NCBI GenBank assembly: GCA_030666885.1
Contig: DAOUWY010000087.1
Location: forward strand, 1-7,496
Reading direction: 5' to 3'
DNA: 7,496 nucleotides
Source: Methanosarcinales archaeon
GTDB lineage: Archaea; Halobacteriota; Methanosarcinia; Methanosarcinales; Methanocomedenaceae
Shown: piece after piece, positions 1 through 6,445 of the stretch
How the letters are laid out: every line of letters starts with the position of its first letter
How positions within the stretch are numbered: the stretch's first letter is position 1
Made by a program: the position numbers and the translations under genes
Notes under the pieces: model-generated
The model's database searches: none
The model's input: only the letters and a program-made list of their open reading frames with translations
What the model was told of the DNA's origin: nothing

Positions 1-590
1 GGCGGGATGGGTATGAATTCCAGCACGTCGTTTTCATCCTGTATCCTGAGCAGTTTGCGCTGCTGTATTACCCTGATGACCCTGCCGGCACACTCTTCCA
101 CCAGCCTGGCACCCCACCATGTCCCTCCATAGCTTGTCACTACCGTGGTCAGGTCGTGGGTGCGGGTGTATTCCTTCAGGTGCTCTAGTGCCTGCTCCAG
201 CAGTCTGCGGGAATGGGGACTGCCGAAGAGGTGGGGCAGGTATGCTACTGCCAGCATGCCGGGATGCCATTTCCTTATGGTGGTGGGAAGCTGTTGTGTG
301 AGCAGGTCGTTCATCTGGTATTCGGTAAAGGCGCGGGCTACGTGGGTCTTTGTCATTACGGTCTTTATGTCTGCCTGCAGCACTTTTGATATGCTCCGTA
401 GGGTGTACGGGTTGAAGCTGTTGCCCCCGTCCACGAATACCACGTCCTGCTGGTGCCGGTCCGTAGTATGGGCGCACAGGTACAGCAGCAGGTCGGGCAC
501 GAAACGTGAGGGGCCTTCCACGAGGGTTATGGTGGAGGGTTTGAAGCTTGTGAGGTCAAGGCCGCAGGCTTGAGGGGATGGATTGTTCAT
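1..590 (-). CDS. Partial RecA/RadB-like protein lacking a recognisable P-loop (runs off left edge)
   Basis: An uninterrupted frame of 196 codons starts at ATG 590 and leaves the window without a stop. An in-frame TAA lies 12 codons upstream of the ATG with no ATG between, so this start is favoured; AAGGCG a few bases upstream is a weak ribosome site. The order of elements resembles the RecA/Rad51/RadB core. ITLVEGPSRFVPD (21-33) sits where Walker A belongs. VVFVDGGNSFNPYTL (50-64) matches the DTEGTF-type strand, VARAFTEYQ (84-92) the ARAF region, MLAVAYLPHLF (112-122) the Walker B strand, and TTVVTSYGG (148-156) the following strand. The GKT/S of Walker A is absent (VPD at that place), and the Walker B Asp appears to be Tyr. 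By inference it is a catalytically dead paralogue that may partner another recombinase or KaiC-like ATPase. It looks richer in G+C than the AT-rich spacer to its right. The family call is tentative; that it is coding is much firmer. Confidence 0.7.
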   Translation of the reverse strand, partial: MNNPSPQACGLDLTSFKPSTITLVEGPSRFVPDLLLYLCAHTTDRHQQDVVFVDGGNSFNPYTLRSISKVLQADIKTVMTKTHVARAFTEYQMNDLLTQQLPTTIRKWHPGMLAVAYLPHLFGSPHSRRLLEQALEHLKEYTRTHDLTTVVTSYGGTWWGARLVEECAGRVIRVIQQRKLLRIQDENDVLEFIPIP

Positions 591-1173
591 ACGGTGTCGC
601 CTTGTGTTTTGTTGGGTATGTACAGGTTAGGATGTGTGGGGGTAATAATGTGAGGATAGAGTGGGGTGAAAGTATTCCGGGCATTTCCACATTTGAAGGA
701 ATGGTGCGGTGACTATCTATGGGCTCCAAGCTGTTACCACGGCTCTGTGGGCGCTGGCTGGGACGTGGTTGAGAAATATATCCTGGCATACAATACACAC
801 GAGCATAACAGGAGATAATCCTGAAAAACGCTACATATAGGCCCGGGACATTTGCACGGGGTATACCGTGCTGTGACATGAAGTCGTATAATGAATTGCT
901 ATATGCTGCCCATTTCGTTTGGGGTAATCCTACTGAGATATGCGTCAGCAGTAACGCTGGGGTGTAATGCTCTCAGGACAATATGGAGACAATTGAAAGA
1001 CTAATTCAAACAATCTGTTAGGATAAGAATGCAATGAAGAAAACGAAAGTTGAATCATTGTAAGAGTCGTGAACCCCAATAACAGCCCCTTATCGTGCCG
1101 TCACTTCAGATACAGCAATAGAGAATATCTGCAGGCAGGTGAACCCATGTTCCAGGGCATTGCTGCACTGTAG
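591..1173. other. Intergenic stretch, no convincing gene
   Basis: I find no intact gene, tRNA or repeat array in these 583 bases. The longest open stretches are unremarkable. A minus-strand frame at 556-879 overlaps the upstream CDS out of frame and has a composition unlike a protein. On the plus strand, frames 714-818 and 809-1063 read somewhat like protein but contain stops (TAA 965-967, TAG 1019-1021) and need a frame change, so at best they are a decayed gene. No clear TATA box is visible upstream of the CDS starting at 590. The stretch becomes AT-rich towards 1200, as spacers in this window generally do. Confidence 0.5.
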
Positions 1174-1448
1174 TTATAATGGAAGACCATCACTGTTCAA
1201 TGAATAGGTGCAGACGCCATTATTTATTACTAATTTTTTGTCAGCCAATTTATCTAAGTAGACCTCTATATCGTCAACTCAAAATTCCCGGATAAGTTCA
1301 TCCACGGCAGCACCCACATTTTCCAGAGGTCAAGTATCATTTGTGGTACCATATCACCATACGCTAAGTCATGGAACTCATCATAGAATGGAATGAAAAT
1401 AAAATAGCGCTCCACAATCTCTTCCACCCCAGGAAGAACGCAAGCCAT
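1174..1448 (-). pseudogene. Decayed small ORF with PqqD-like/winged-helix C-terminal half
   Basis: Reading leftwards from ATG 1448 (AGGA 8 bases upstream), an acidic protein-like frame contains GVEEIVERYFIFIPFYDEF and continues to about 1332. The protein-like signal then moves to another frame at 1329. That frame reads LENVGAAVDELIREF, hits an in-frame TGA at 1279-1281, and resumes with VDDIEVYLDKLADKKLVI to a TAA at 1174-1176. Joined, the pieces would give roughly 90 residues. The helical pattern '..AVDELI.EF...DIEVYLDKL.DK.LV' resembles the end of PqqD-family proteins (a small winged-helix peptide-binding domain), though winged-helix domains in general share it. TGA is a normal stop here (metF, folD and folP end with it), so recoding is unlikely and decay by frameshift plus nonsense change is the simpler reading. 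A sequencing error could explain one lesion but not easily both. No radical-SAM partner is visible nearby. Identity is uncertain. Confidence 0.4.
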
Positions 1449-1469
1449 GCAGCATTCCTGTTCTGTTTT

Positions 1470-1476
1470 AAAAAAA
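1470..1476 (-). terminator. Oligo-T terminator after metF
   Basis: A run of seven T on the transcribed minus strand begins two bases after the metF TGA, with no stable hairpin before it. Archaeal RNA polymerase commonly terminates at such T-runs. It would end the six-gene transcript and separate it from the broken ORF downstream. Confidence 0.55.
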
Positions 1477-1478
1477 GT

Positions 1479-2351
1479 TCAACCCACCAGACCGCACATT
1501 TCAAGCAGCCGCCTGGTATTCCCATGTCCACCGATCGGCATTATATGTATGCCCCGGCAATTGGTCCTGATATCAGCTATCGTCTCAGCCGCAATTCTCA
1601 TTCCTTCTAATGCGGGATCTTCCGCCGTTTCCATTCTACTGATCGCTTCATCCGGTATTTTTACACCCGGTATCTTCTCGTTCATGAACCTGGCATTTTG
1701 TGCGGACCGTATGGGTATGATACCGGCAATGATCGGTATTCCTATATGCATGGCAACATCCGCGAACTCATTGAACAGCGCCGCATCGAATACTGCCTGG
1801 GTCTGGATGAACCTGGCTTTGGCCGATACCTTCTTGTTGATCTTAAGTAATTGCGGTCCAAACGGCCTGGCATAAGGATTTGCCACTGCACCGGCGCATA
1901 TGGATGTGTGGCCGTCAATGGGCTGGTCCTGGAAATCATACCCATTGTTCATTTTTTCAATAAGCTGTAACAACTGCACAGAATCCAGGTCAAACACCGG
2001 TTTTGTTGAAGGCTGGTCACCCATGGTCGGGTAGTCACCCGACATGGCCAGTATATTGCGTATCCCCATCGCATGGGCCGCCAGCAGGTCGGACTGGAGT
2101 GCCAGCCTGTTACGGTCCCTGCACGTCATATGCATGATAGTCTCAAAACCCATTTCCCCAAGTTTATGGCAAAGCACTATTGGTGACATGCGCATCATTG
2201 ATCGCTGGTTATCTGTGACATTCACAGCATCCACAAGTCCCTGCAGTAATCCGGCCCCGGCCAAGGCACCTGAAATGTCAGTCCCCCTGGGTGGACTTAC
2301 CTCGGCAGTGACTACGAATTTCCCTGATTCCAGTACATAAGCAAATCCCAT
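1479..2351 (-). CDS. metF: 5,10-methylenetetrahydrofolate reductase, MetF
   Basis: Cytoplasmic MTHFR-family TIM barrel of 290 residues, close to the E. coli length (about 296). It reduces methylene-THF to methyl-THF, the methyl donor for methionine. Seen in the sequence: AEVSPPRGTD (16-25) with Glu17 at the position of the catalytic Glu in the EFFPPR motif, LAMSGDYP (101-108) matching the RGDPP loop with Asp106, and the typical FIQTQAVFD (181-189). The start at ATG 2351 is chosen because a perfect AGGAGG lies 7 bases upstream; a longer frame from 2369 would put that site inside the gene. It begins one base after the metV stop, so the two are surely co-translated, as expected for MetVF-type reductases in which MetV is a partner subunit. 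The electron donor (ferredoxin, F420 or NAD(P)H) cannot be read from sequence. It is the last gene of the cluster, followed at once by an oligo-T stretch. Confidence 0.93.
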   Translation of the reverse strand: MGFAYVLESGKFVVTAEVSPPRGTDISGALAGAGLLQGLVDAVNVTDNQRSMMRMSPIVLCHKLGEMGFETIMHMTCRDRNRLALQSDLLAAHAMGIRNILAMSGDYPTMGDQPSTKPVFDLDSVQLLQLIEKMNNGYDFQDQPIDGHTSICAGAVANPYARPFGPQLLKINKKVSAKARFIQTQAVFDAALFNEFADVAMHIGIPIIAGIIPIRSAQNARFMNEKIPGVKIPDEAISRMETAEDPALEGMRIAAETIADIRTNCRGIHIMPIGGHGNTRRLLEMCGLVG

Positions 2352-2352
2352 C

Positions 2353-2973
2353 TTACAGCCTCCTGTCATGGTTCACTGGCGGTCTTATGCCATCAAGCAG
2401 GTGCAGCATGCCCATGCTTTCCAGTCTCTCGTATATCTTTATCCAGATGCATTCACGCCCCCATATCTCGCAGTCTCCATCAATAGAGCCACCACAAGGT
2501 CCGTTCACCTGGGATTTAGGGCAACCCGATTTCGGACACAATCCGCCATAGAGCCCCACACCACATTCCCCGCACATAACACAAAAATTCTCTAAAACCT
2601 CATCCTTTAGTGCACTCCCGAGGGATGTAGTATCCAGGGCAGGCAGTGTGGGTTTGCCAGAGAGACGCCCCAGCAGTGATACACCTGCACCGCAGCTCAT
2701 TACCAGCAGTATGCCAGCCTTATCCAATGCCGGATTTTCCTCAACCATGGTGTCCCAGGACTCGGTGCTGCAAGCATGTCTTACCATTTTGCCGTCCATC
2801 ACATCCAGTCCTCTCTGCTGCAATCGGGCCGTCATCATGCTGACCTGGGCTTCGCCCCCGGTCTGTATCTTGCGGGCGCATATGCCGCAGCCAACCACGC
2901 AGATACTTGTTTCAGGGAACATCTCCAACATGCTGAGTATTTCTTCAATAGGTTTTGGTCGTGTGATTAACAT
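2353..2973 (-). CDS. metV: MetV-like Cys-rich methylene-THF reductase partner (MTHFR C-terminal family)
   Basis: A 206-residue Cys-rich protein of the MetV / MTHFR C-terminal family, whose members accompany MetF in acetogens and some archaea and are thought to bind zinc or iron-sulfur. Thirteen cysteines are visible: C25, C29 and C32 in CVVGCGIC, C68, C94 in VMSCGAG, then a dense block C131, C134, C137 (CVMCGEC), C146, C151, C160, C168 and C175. The block includes GLCPKSGCPKSQVNGPCGG (144-162), the family hallmark. The N-terminal part (about 20-125) has a Rossmann-like alternation of strands and Gly-rich turns, consistent with family members but inferred. The start at ATG 2973 is preferred over GTG 2982 because GGGTGA, containing the folP stop, lies 5 bases before it. 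Gaps of 5 bases (folP) and 1 base (metF) make it a co-translated subunit, probably passing electrons to MetF. Confidence 0.85.
   Translation of the reverse strand: MLITRPKPIEEILSMLEMFPETSICVVGCGICARKIQTGGEAQVSMMTARLQQRGLDVMDGKMVRHACSTESWDTMVEENPALDKAGILLVMSCGAGVSLLGRLSGKPTLPALDTTSLGSALKDEVLENFCVMCGECGVGLYGGLCPKSGCPKSQVNGPCGGSIDGDCEIWGRECIWIKIYERLESMGMLHLLDGIRPPVNHDRRL
2359..2364 (-). promoter_or_regulatory. Shine-Dalgarno site of metF
   Basis: AGGAGG on the minus strand, 7 bases before ATG 2351 and lying inside the last codons of metV. It decides the metF start and suggests translational coupling of metV and metF. Confidence 0.8.
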
Positions 2974-2978
2974 ATCAT

Positions 2979-2983
2979 TCACC
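2979..2983 (-). promoter_or_regulatory. Shine-Dalgarno site of metV over the folP stop
   Basis: GGTGA on the minus strand, 5 bases before ATG 2973. Its TGA is the folP stop codon, so termination on folP and initiation on metV should be coupled. Confidence 0.65.
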
Positions 2984-4226
2984 CATACCGGTAAGTGGTG
3001 TCCTTGAACTGCTGCAGGGCGGTTTGTACCAGTCCGGCTATCACAGGCAGGTCCCTGGCCTGGGATTCCAATTTTGCAGCCAAGCGTTTCAACTGCAATT
3101 CAGTACCCATTAAAATAAGGTCTAAGCTATCTGTTTCATTGGATACGGCATCCCCAGGCAGGGCCGCATCACACCCGCACGAGAGGGCTTCCTGTTTGAT
3201 TATCAGGGATTGCATAGTAGTGACATTGTTAATTTTAAGTACCCTGTACACGGTCTTATATTTCATCACCCTGCCACCTGTACCTGTGGTACCTATCCTG
3301 TTAAAATATCCCGGTGCATCCTCAGCACTGGTAATATCCAGTACTTCAATTGAGTAATTATCCGGTGCTCCAATAGAGTAATCTGGTTTTCCGGCTGTGA
3401 TATTGCGTCCCTTTATAGCCTCTGCCACCCGGATGGCATCACCAGTATCTGCCACATCATGGGTTCTGATAATATGTGCACCCTTATATACAGCAATAGC
3501 CGTGGCTGCAATGGAACCCATTAGTCTTTCAGCGCTCGGCTTATCCAGTACCTCGTCAATGAATGATTTTCTTGAAATGGCTGCCAGCACAGGTTTGCCA
3601 AATACCTTCAGGCGTTCCAGCTGGTCAATTGTCTCGAAATCATACATCGGTACTTTTTCCGGCACCCATTTACCGATAGCAGGGTCAATGATAATCTTCT
3701 CAGTTGCTATACCGGTATCTTCAGCTTTTTTGATTATCCTGTCCAGTGAGCCCATCACAGCATCCATACCGATCAGGTCTCCCGGCACTCTATCTGAAGC
3801 CATTACCACAACAGGACAGCCATATTCATGGACAACCTCCGCCATACCAGGGTCAGCACTCAGGCCGCTTACATCATTTATAATATGCGCTCCCATCTCA
3901 AGTGCTTCGCGTGCCAGGTCGGCGCACTGGGTATCTACTGAAAGTGGCACATCCACATTACCAATAAGCATTTCCAGTGCCGGGATGAGCCGTTTGCGTT
4001 CTTCTTCCTTCGTGATCTTATCAGCCAGGGGCCAGGTGGAGCGCGCACCCACATCAATGAAGTCGGCACCTTCTGCTACCATTTGCTCTGCTGCCGGAAC
4101 TACATTTACCTGTTCGGTCACCGACCCTTTGTAAAATGATTCACCGCTCAGGTTTATTACACCCATTATGCGCACCGGATGTGCATCTCCCACTGTAATA
4201 CCTGCAATAGTGGTGTCAACTACCAT
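2979..4226 (-). CDS. folP: Dihydropteroate synthase homologue with C-terminal accessory domain
   Basis: DHPS condenses 6-hydroxymethyl-dihydropterin diphosphate with p-aminobenzoate to give dihydropteroate. The barrel spans about 15-275 of 415 residues. It shows MGVINLSGESF (21-31, Asn25), ADFIDVGARST (54-64), VPLSVDTQ (93-100), IINDVSG (115-121), IIIDPAIGKW (178-187), AAISRKSFI (215-223, with the pterin-binding Lys220) and IIRTHDV (252-258). Departures from bacterial DHPS include GARSTWP in place of GGESTRPG, which is usual in archaeal members. Residues about 285-415 form a second domain with LIIKQEALSCGCDAALPGD (341-359) and LILMGTELQLKRLAAKL (370-386), making the protein much longer than the usual 270-280. 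The start at ATG 4226 is chosen for AAGGT upstream; a TTG at 4250 would add 8 residues and run into the repeat upstream. Its place among THF genes argues for folate-type synthesis, but a methanopterin role is not excluded. Confidence 0.85.
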   Translation of the reverse strand: MVVDTTIAGITVGDAHPVRIMGVINLSGESFYKGSVTEQVNVVPAAEQMVAEGADFIDVGARSTWPLADKITKEEERKRLIPALEMLIGNVDVPLSVDTQCADLAREALEMGAHIINDVSGLSADPGMAEVVHEYGCPVVVMASDRVPGDLIGMDAVMGSLDRIIKKAEDTGIATEKIIIDPAIGKWVPEKVPMYDFETIDQLERLKVFGKPVLAAISRKSFIDEVLDKPSAERLMGSIAATAIAVYKGAHIIRTHDVADTGDAIRVAEAIKGRNITAGKPDYSIGAPDNYSIEVLDITSAEDAPGYFNRIGTTGTGGRVMKYKTVYRVLKINNVTTMQSLIIKQEALSCGCDAALPGDAVSNETDSLDLILMGTELQLKRLAAKLESQARDLPVIAGLVQTALQQFKDTTYRYG

Positions 4227-4245
4227 ACAACTACCTTGATCATTA

Positions 4246-4270
4246 TCCAATTATACTGTCCAATTATACT
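4246..4270. repeat. Tandem 12-base direct repeat between folD and folP
   Basis: TCCAATTATACT occurs twice (4246-4257 and 4259-4270), separated by one base. On the transcribed minus strand each copy holds a TATAAT-like AGTATAATTGG. It occupies much of the 50-base folD-folP gap. It could be a duplicated internal promoter element, since a TATA box centred near 4253 would place transcription start close to the folP ATG, or a neutral slippage duplication. Confidence 0.75.
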
Positions 4271-4276
4271 ATTCAA

Positions 4277-5134
4277 TCATCCTGATATCCTGTGCGCAGA
4301 TTCCAGTGTATGCTGCAGCAGGATAGAAATTGTCATAGGACCTACGCCGCCAGGGACCGGAGTGATAAGTGATACCTCTGGCAGCACAGCCTCGAAATCC
4401 ACATCTCCCGTTACCTTGCCGTCCTTCTGGCCTATACCCACATCAAAGACTACTGCCCCCTTTTTCACCATACCAGCCTTGATAAGATGGGGTACCCCGG
4501 TGGCAGAGACCAGGATATCCGCCCGGGTAGTGTACTTTTTCAGGTCATCGGTATAGACGTGGCAGACCGATACCGTAGCATTGCGGTTTAATAGCATAGC
4601 TGCCATGGGTTTTCCCACAACATTACTGTGCCCGACAATGACCGCATTCTTGCCTTCCACTTCAATCCCGTACTCATCCATGGCACGAATGATACCTTTT
4701 GGAGTGCAGGGGACCAGGCCTTCGTTGCCTATAAGTAACTGGCCCATGTTCACCGGATTGAAGCCATCTGCATCTTTTTCAGGTGCAATGGCCTCCATGG
4801 CCGCCTGTGCGTCCAGGTGGGGCGGCAGTGGGAGCTGGACCAGTATGGCATGGATATCGTCCCTATTATTCAGGGAGTGTATCAGTGCTATCAATTCTTC
4901 CTGGCTGGCATTGGCAGGCAGGGTATGGTCCTCTGCATGGATACCGGATCGTTCACAGGCCTTATGCTTTAACCTCACATACATCCTTGAGCCTTCATCG
5001 TCGCCCACCAGTATGGTGGCCAGGCCCGGAGTTATGCCTTTTGAGCTTTTTAGTTCTGCGACACCTAAAGCAACCTCCTGCTCTATTTTCTTTGCAAGGG
5101 CACGTCCGTCTATCAGCTTATTACCGGATTCCAT
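4277..5134 (-). CDS. folD: Bifunctional methylene-THF dehydrogenase / methenyl-THF cyclohydrolase, FolD
   Basis: Cytoplasmic enzyme of 285 residues (E. coli FolD is 288) that interconverts 5,10-methylene-THF, 5,10-methenyl-THF and 10-formyl-THF. Catalytic residues line up with a constant offset of two from E. coli: Tyr52 and Lys56 in YVRLKHKACE, Gln100 in LVQLPLPPHLD, Asp123 in PEKDADGFNPVN. The Rossmann half begins at VIVGHSNVVGKPMAAMLL (165-182) and the signature ITPVPGGVGPMT (257-268) closes the fold. His169 sits in the coenzyme loop where bacterial enzymes vary; coenzyme choice cannot be called. The start ATG 5134 gives the usual short lead before LIDGRALA; an in-frame GTG at 5143 would add three residues, and neither has a strong ribosome site, so coupling to glyA is likely. 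It links the products of GlyA to the needs of PurN and MetF. Notably it is in the same frame as glyA. Confidence 0.94.
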   Translation of the reverse strand: MESGNKLIDGRALAKKIEQEVALGVAELKSSKGITPGLATILVGDDEGSRMYVRLKHKACERSGIHAEDHTLPANASQEELIALIHSLNNRDDIHAILVQLPLPPHLDAQAAMEAIAPEKDADGFNPVNMGQLLIGNEGLVPCTPKGIIRAMDEYGIEVEGKNAVIVGHSNVVGKPMAAMLLNRNATVSVCHVYTDDLKKYTTRADILVSATGVPHLIKAGMVKKGAVVFDVGIGQKDGKVTGDVDFEAVLPEVSLITPVPGGVGPMTISILLQHTLESAHRISG

Positions 5135-5161
5135 TTTTACCACATACTACCACATACCCTA
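5135..5161 (-). other. glyA-folD junction: same frame, separated only by two TAG codons
   Basis: From the glyA stop the minus strand reads TAG GGT ATG TGG TAG TAT GTG GTA AAA and then the folD ATG. The two TAG codons (5159-5161 and 5147-5149) are the only stops between the genes in this shared frame. The other complete genes here end in TAA or TGA. Tandem stops may simply secure termination; in a host that decodes TAG, readthrough would yield a GlyA-FolD fusion. Confidence 0.8.
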
Positions 5162-6394
5162 TGTGTGGATTGGGAATTGCCCGCACAAGTCCTTCATATT
5201 GTGCTTTACTGTATTGAGTGTGTTCTCATCATCCATATGATTAAGTACGATATCGATGTGCTCTGAAATGACCTGTATCTGGGGTTCCTTCATTCCCCTG
5301 GTAGTGATTGCAGGCGTTCCCAGCCTGACACCACTGGTTACAAATGGACTGCGGGTCTCAAAGGGTATGGTATTCTTATTTGCTATAATGCCGGCCCTGC
5401 CAAGGGCTGCTTCGGCATCCTTGCCTGTAATACCTGGTTTGGTCAGGTCAACCAGCATCAGATGGGTATCTGTACCGTCGGAGACAATATCGTGTCCCAT
5501 ATTCATCAGGTCTGCTGCCATTTTTTTTGCATTGACCACTACCTGCGCCTGGTAATCCCTGAACTCCCGGGTCTGGGCCTCTTTAAATGCCACAGCCTTG
5601 GCCGCAATTATGTGCATAAGCGGGCCGCCCTGGATTCCAGGGAATACGCTCCTGTTAATATCCTTTCCATATTCTTCTTTGCACATTATCATGCCGCCCC
5701 TGGGACCGCGCAGGGTCTTATGTGTGGTCGTGGTCACAAAATCAGCATGTGGGATGGGGCTCTGGTGTACGCCTGCCACTATCAGGCCTGCAATATGAGC
5801 AATGTCTGCCAGCAGGTAGGCACCCACCTCGTCGGCTATATCCTTGAAAGCGGCAAAGTCCAGTTCTCTTGGGTAAGCGCTGGCACCTGCCACTATCATC
5901 TTCGGTTTGTGTTCCTTTGCCATTAGCATCAGTTCATCGTAATCAATTGTCATGGTCTCCCGGCTCACACCATAGGGCACTATATTATACAGCTTGCCGC
6001 AAAAGTTCACAGGACTGCCGTGGGACAGGTGACCGCCGTGGGACAGGTCCATACTCAGGATGGTATCGCCGGGATTCAACACTGCAAAATACACAGCCAT
6101 ATTGGCACCGGAGCCTGAGTGGGGCTGGACGTTCACATGCTCGGCACCGAACAGGTCCGTTGCCCGTTCTATTGCCAGGTCTTCTGCTACGTCCACAAAC
6201 TCACACCCGCCGTAGTACCGCTTGCCAGAATAGCCTTCTGCATATTTATTTGTCATTATACTGCCCTGGGCTTCCATAACTGCCCGGCTTGTATAATTCT
6301 CCGATGCTATCAGGTTGAGCTTGTATTCCTGCCGCTCGGATTCATTTTTCATAGCTTCTGCAATAGTGGGGTCCACTTCTGAAATATATGACAT
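5159..6394 (-). CDS. glyA: Serine hydroxymethyltransferase, GlyA
   Basis: PLP-dependent fold-type I enzyme of 411 residues, full family length (E. coli 417). It converts serine and a pterin carrier to glycine and the methylene carrier, the main entry of one-carbon units. Seen: LIASENYTSRAV (28-39), NKYAEGYSGKRYYGGCEFVD (49-68), the Asp197/His200 pair in ADIAHIAGLI that holds the PLP ring, the Schiff-base Lys226 in VTTTTHKTLRGPRGG (220-234), and Arg357 in SGVRLGTPA for substrate carboxylate binding. ATG 6394 has AGGAG 11 bases upstream. The gene ends in TAG, unlike its neighbours. Archaeal SHMTs can use THF or methanopterin; the surrounding folD, purN and metF point to THF here, which is an inference. 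The 51-base gap from purN could hold a secondary promoter, but no strong box is seen. Confidence 0.95.
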   Translation of the reverse strand: MSYISEVDPTIAEAMKNESERQEYKLNLIASENYTSRAVMEAQGSIMTNKYAEGYSGKRYYGGCEFVDVAEDLAIERATDLFGAEHVNVQPHSGSGANMAVYFAVLNPGDTILSMDLSHGGHLSHGSPVNFCGKLYNIVPYGVSRETMTIDYDELMLMAKEHKPKMIVAGASAYPRELDFAAFKDIADEVGAYLLADIAHIAGLIVAGVHQSPIPHADFVTTTTHKTLRGPRGGMIMCKEEYGKDINRSVFPGIQGGPLMHIIAAKAVAFKEAQTREFRDYQAQVVVNAKKMAADLMNMGHDIVSDGTDTHLMLVDLTKPGITGKDAEAALGRAGIIANKNTIPFETRSPFVTSGVRLGTPAITTRGMKEPQIQVISEHIDIVLNHMDDENTLNTVKHNMKDLCGQFPIHT

Positions 6395-6405
6395 GTTACG
6401 TTATT

Positions 6406-6410
6406 CTCCT
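6406..6410 (-). promoter_or_regulatory. Shine-Dalgarno site of glyA
   Basis: AGGAG on the minus strand, 11 bases before ATG 6394. The spacing is slightly long but it is the only candidate in the purN-glyA gap. Confidence 0.55.
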
Positions 6411-6445
6411 GACTGTGATTATTGTGATGTGTATTAAGATTAAAT

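Noticed and set aside
34..477. Minus-strand 147-residue ORF rich in Arg, His and Pro
   Set aside because: It is a shadow of the real frame from ATG 590; its composition is not protein-like while the overlapping frame has ordered strand and helix patterns.
145..573. Plus-strand 142-residue ORF opposite the left-edge gene
   Set aside because: Antisense shadow; no recognisable motif, and the minus frame is far more convincing.
556..879. Minus-strand 107-residue ORF overlapping the start of the left-edge gene
   Set aside because: It overlaps the real CDS out of frame, has low-quality composition, no ribosome site and no motif.
1279..1281. TGA in the PqqD-like fragment as a selenocysteine or Trp codon
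   Set aside because: The same fragment also needs a frameshift, no downstream SECIS-like structure is apparent, and TGA is a normal stop in this window.
1266..1481. In-frame extension of MetF through its TGA into the downstream open stretch
   Set aside because: MetF is already full length at the TGA, an oligo-T run follows at once, and TGA ends other genes here, so readthrough is not needed to explain anything.
3397..4134. Plus-strand 245-residue ORF opposite the DHPS gene
   Set aside because: Ser/Ile/Ala-rich antisense shadow of a well-supported enzyme gene.
4581..5240. Plus-strand 219-residue ORF opposite folD and the glyA end
   Set aside because: Antisense shadow with no motif; both minus-strand genes have complete catalytic sets.
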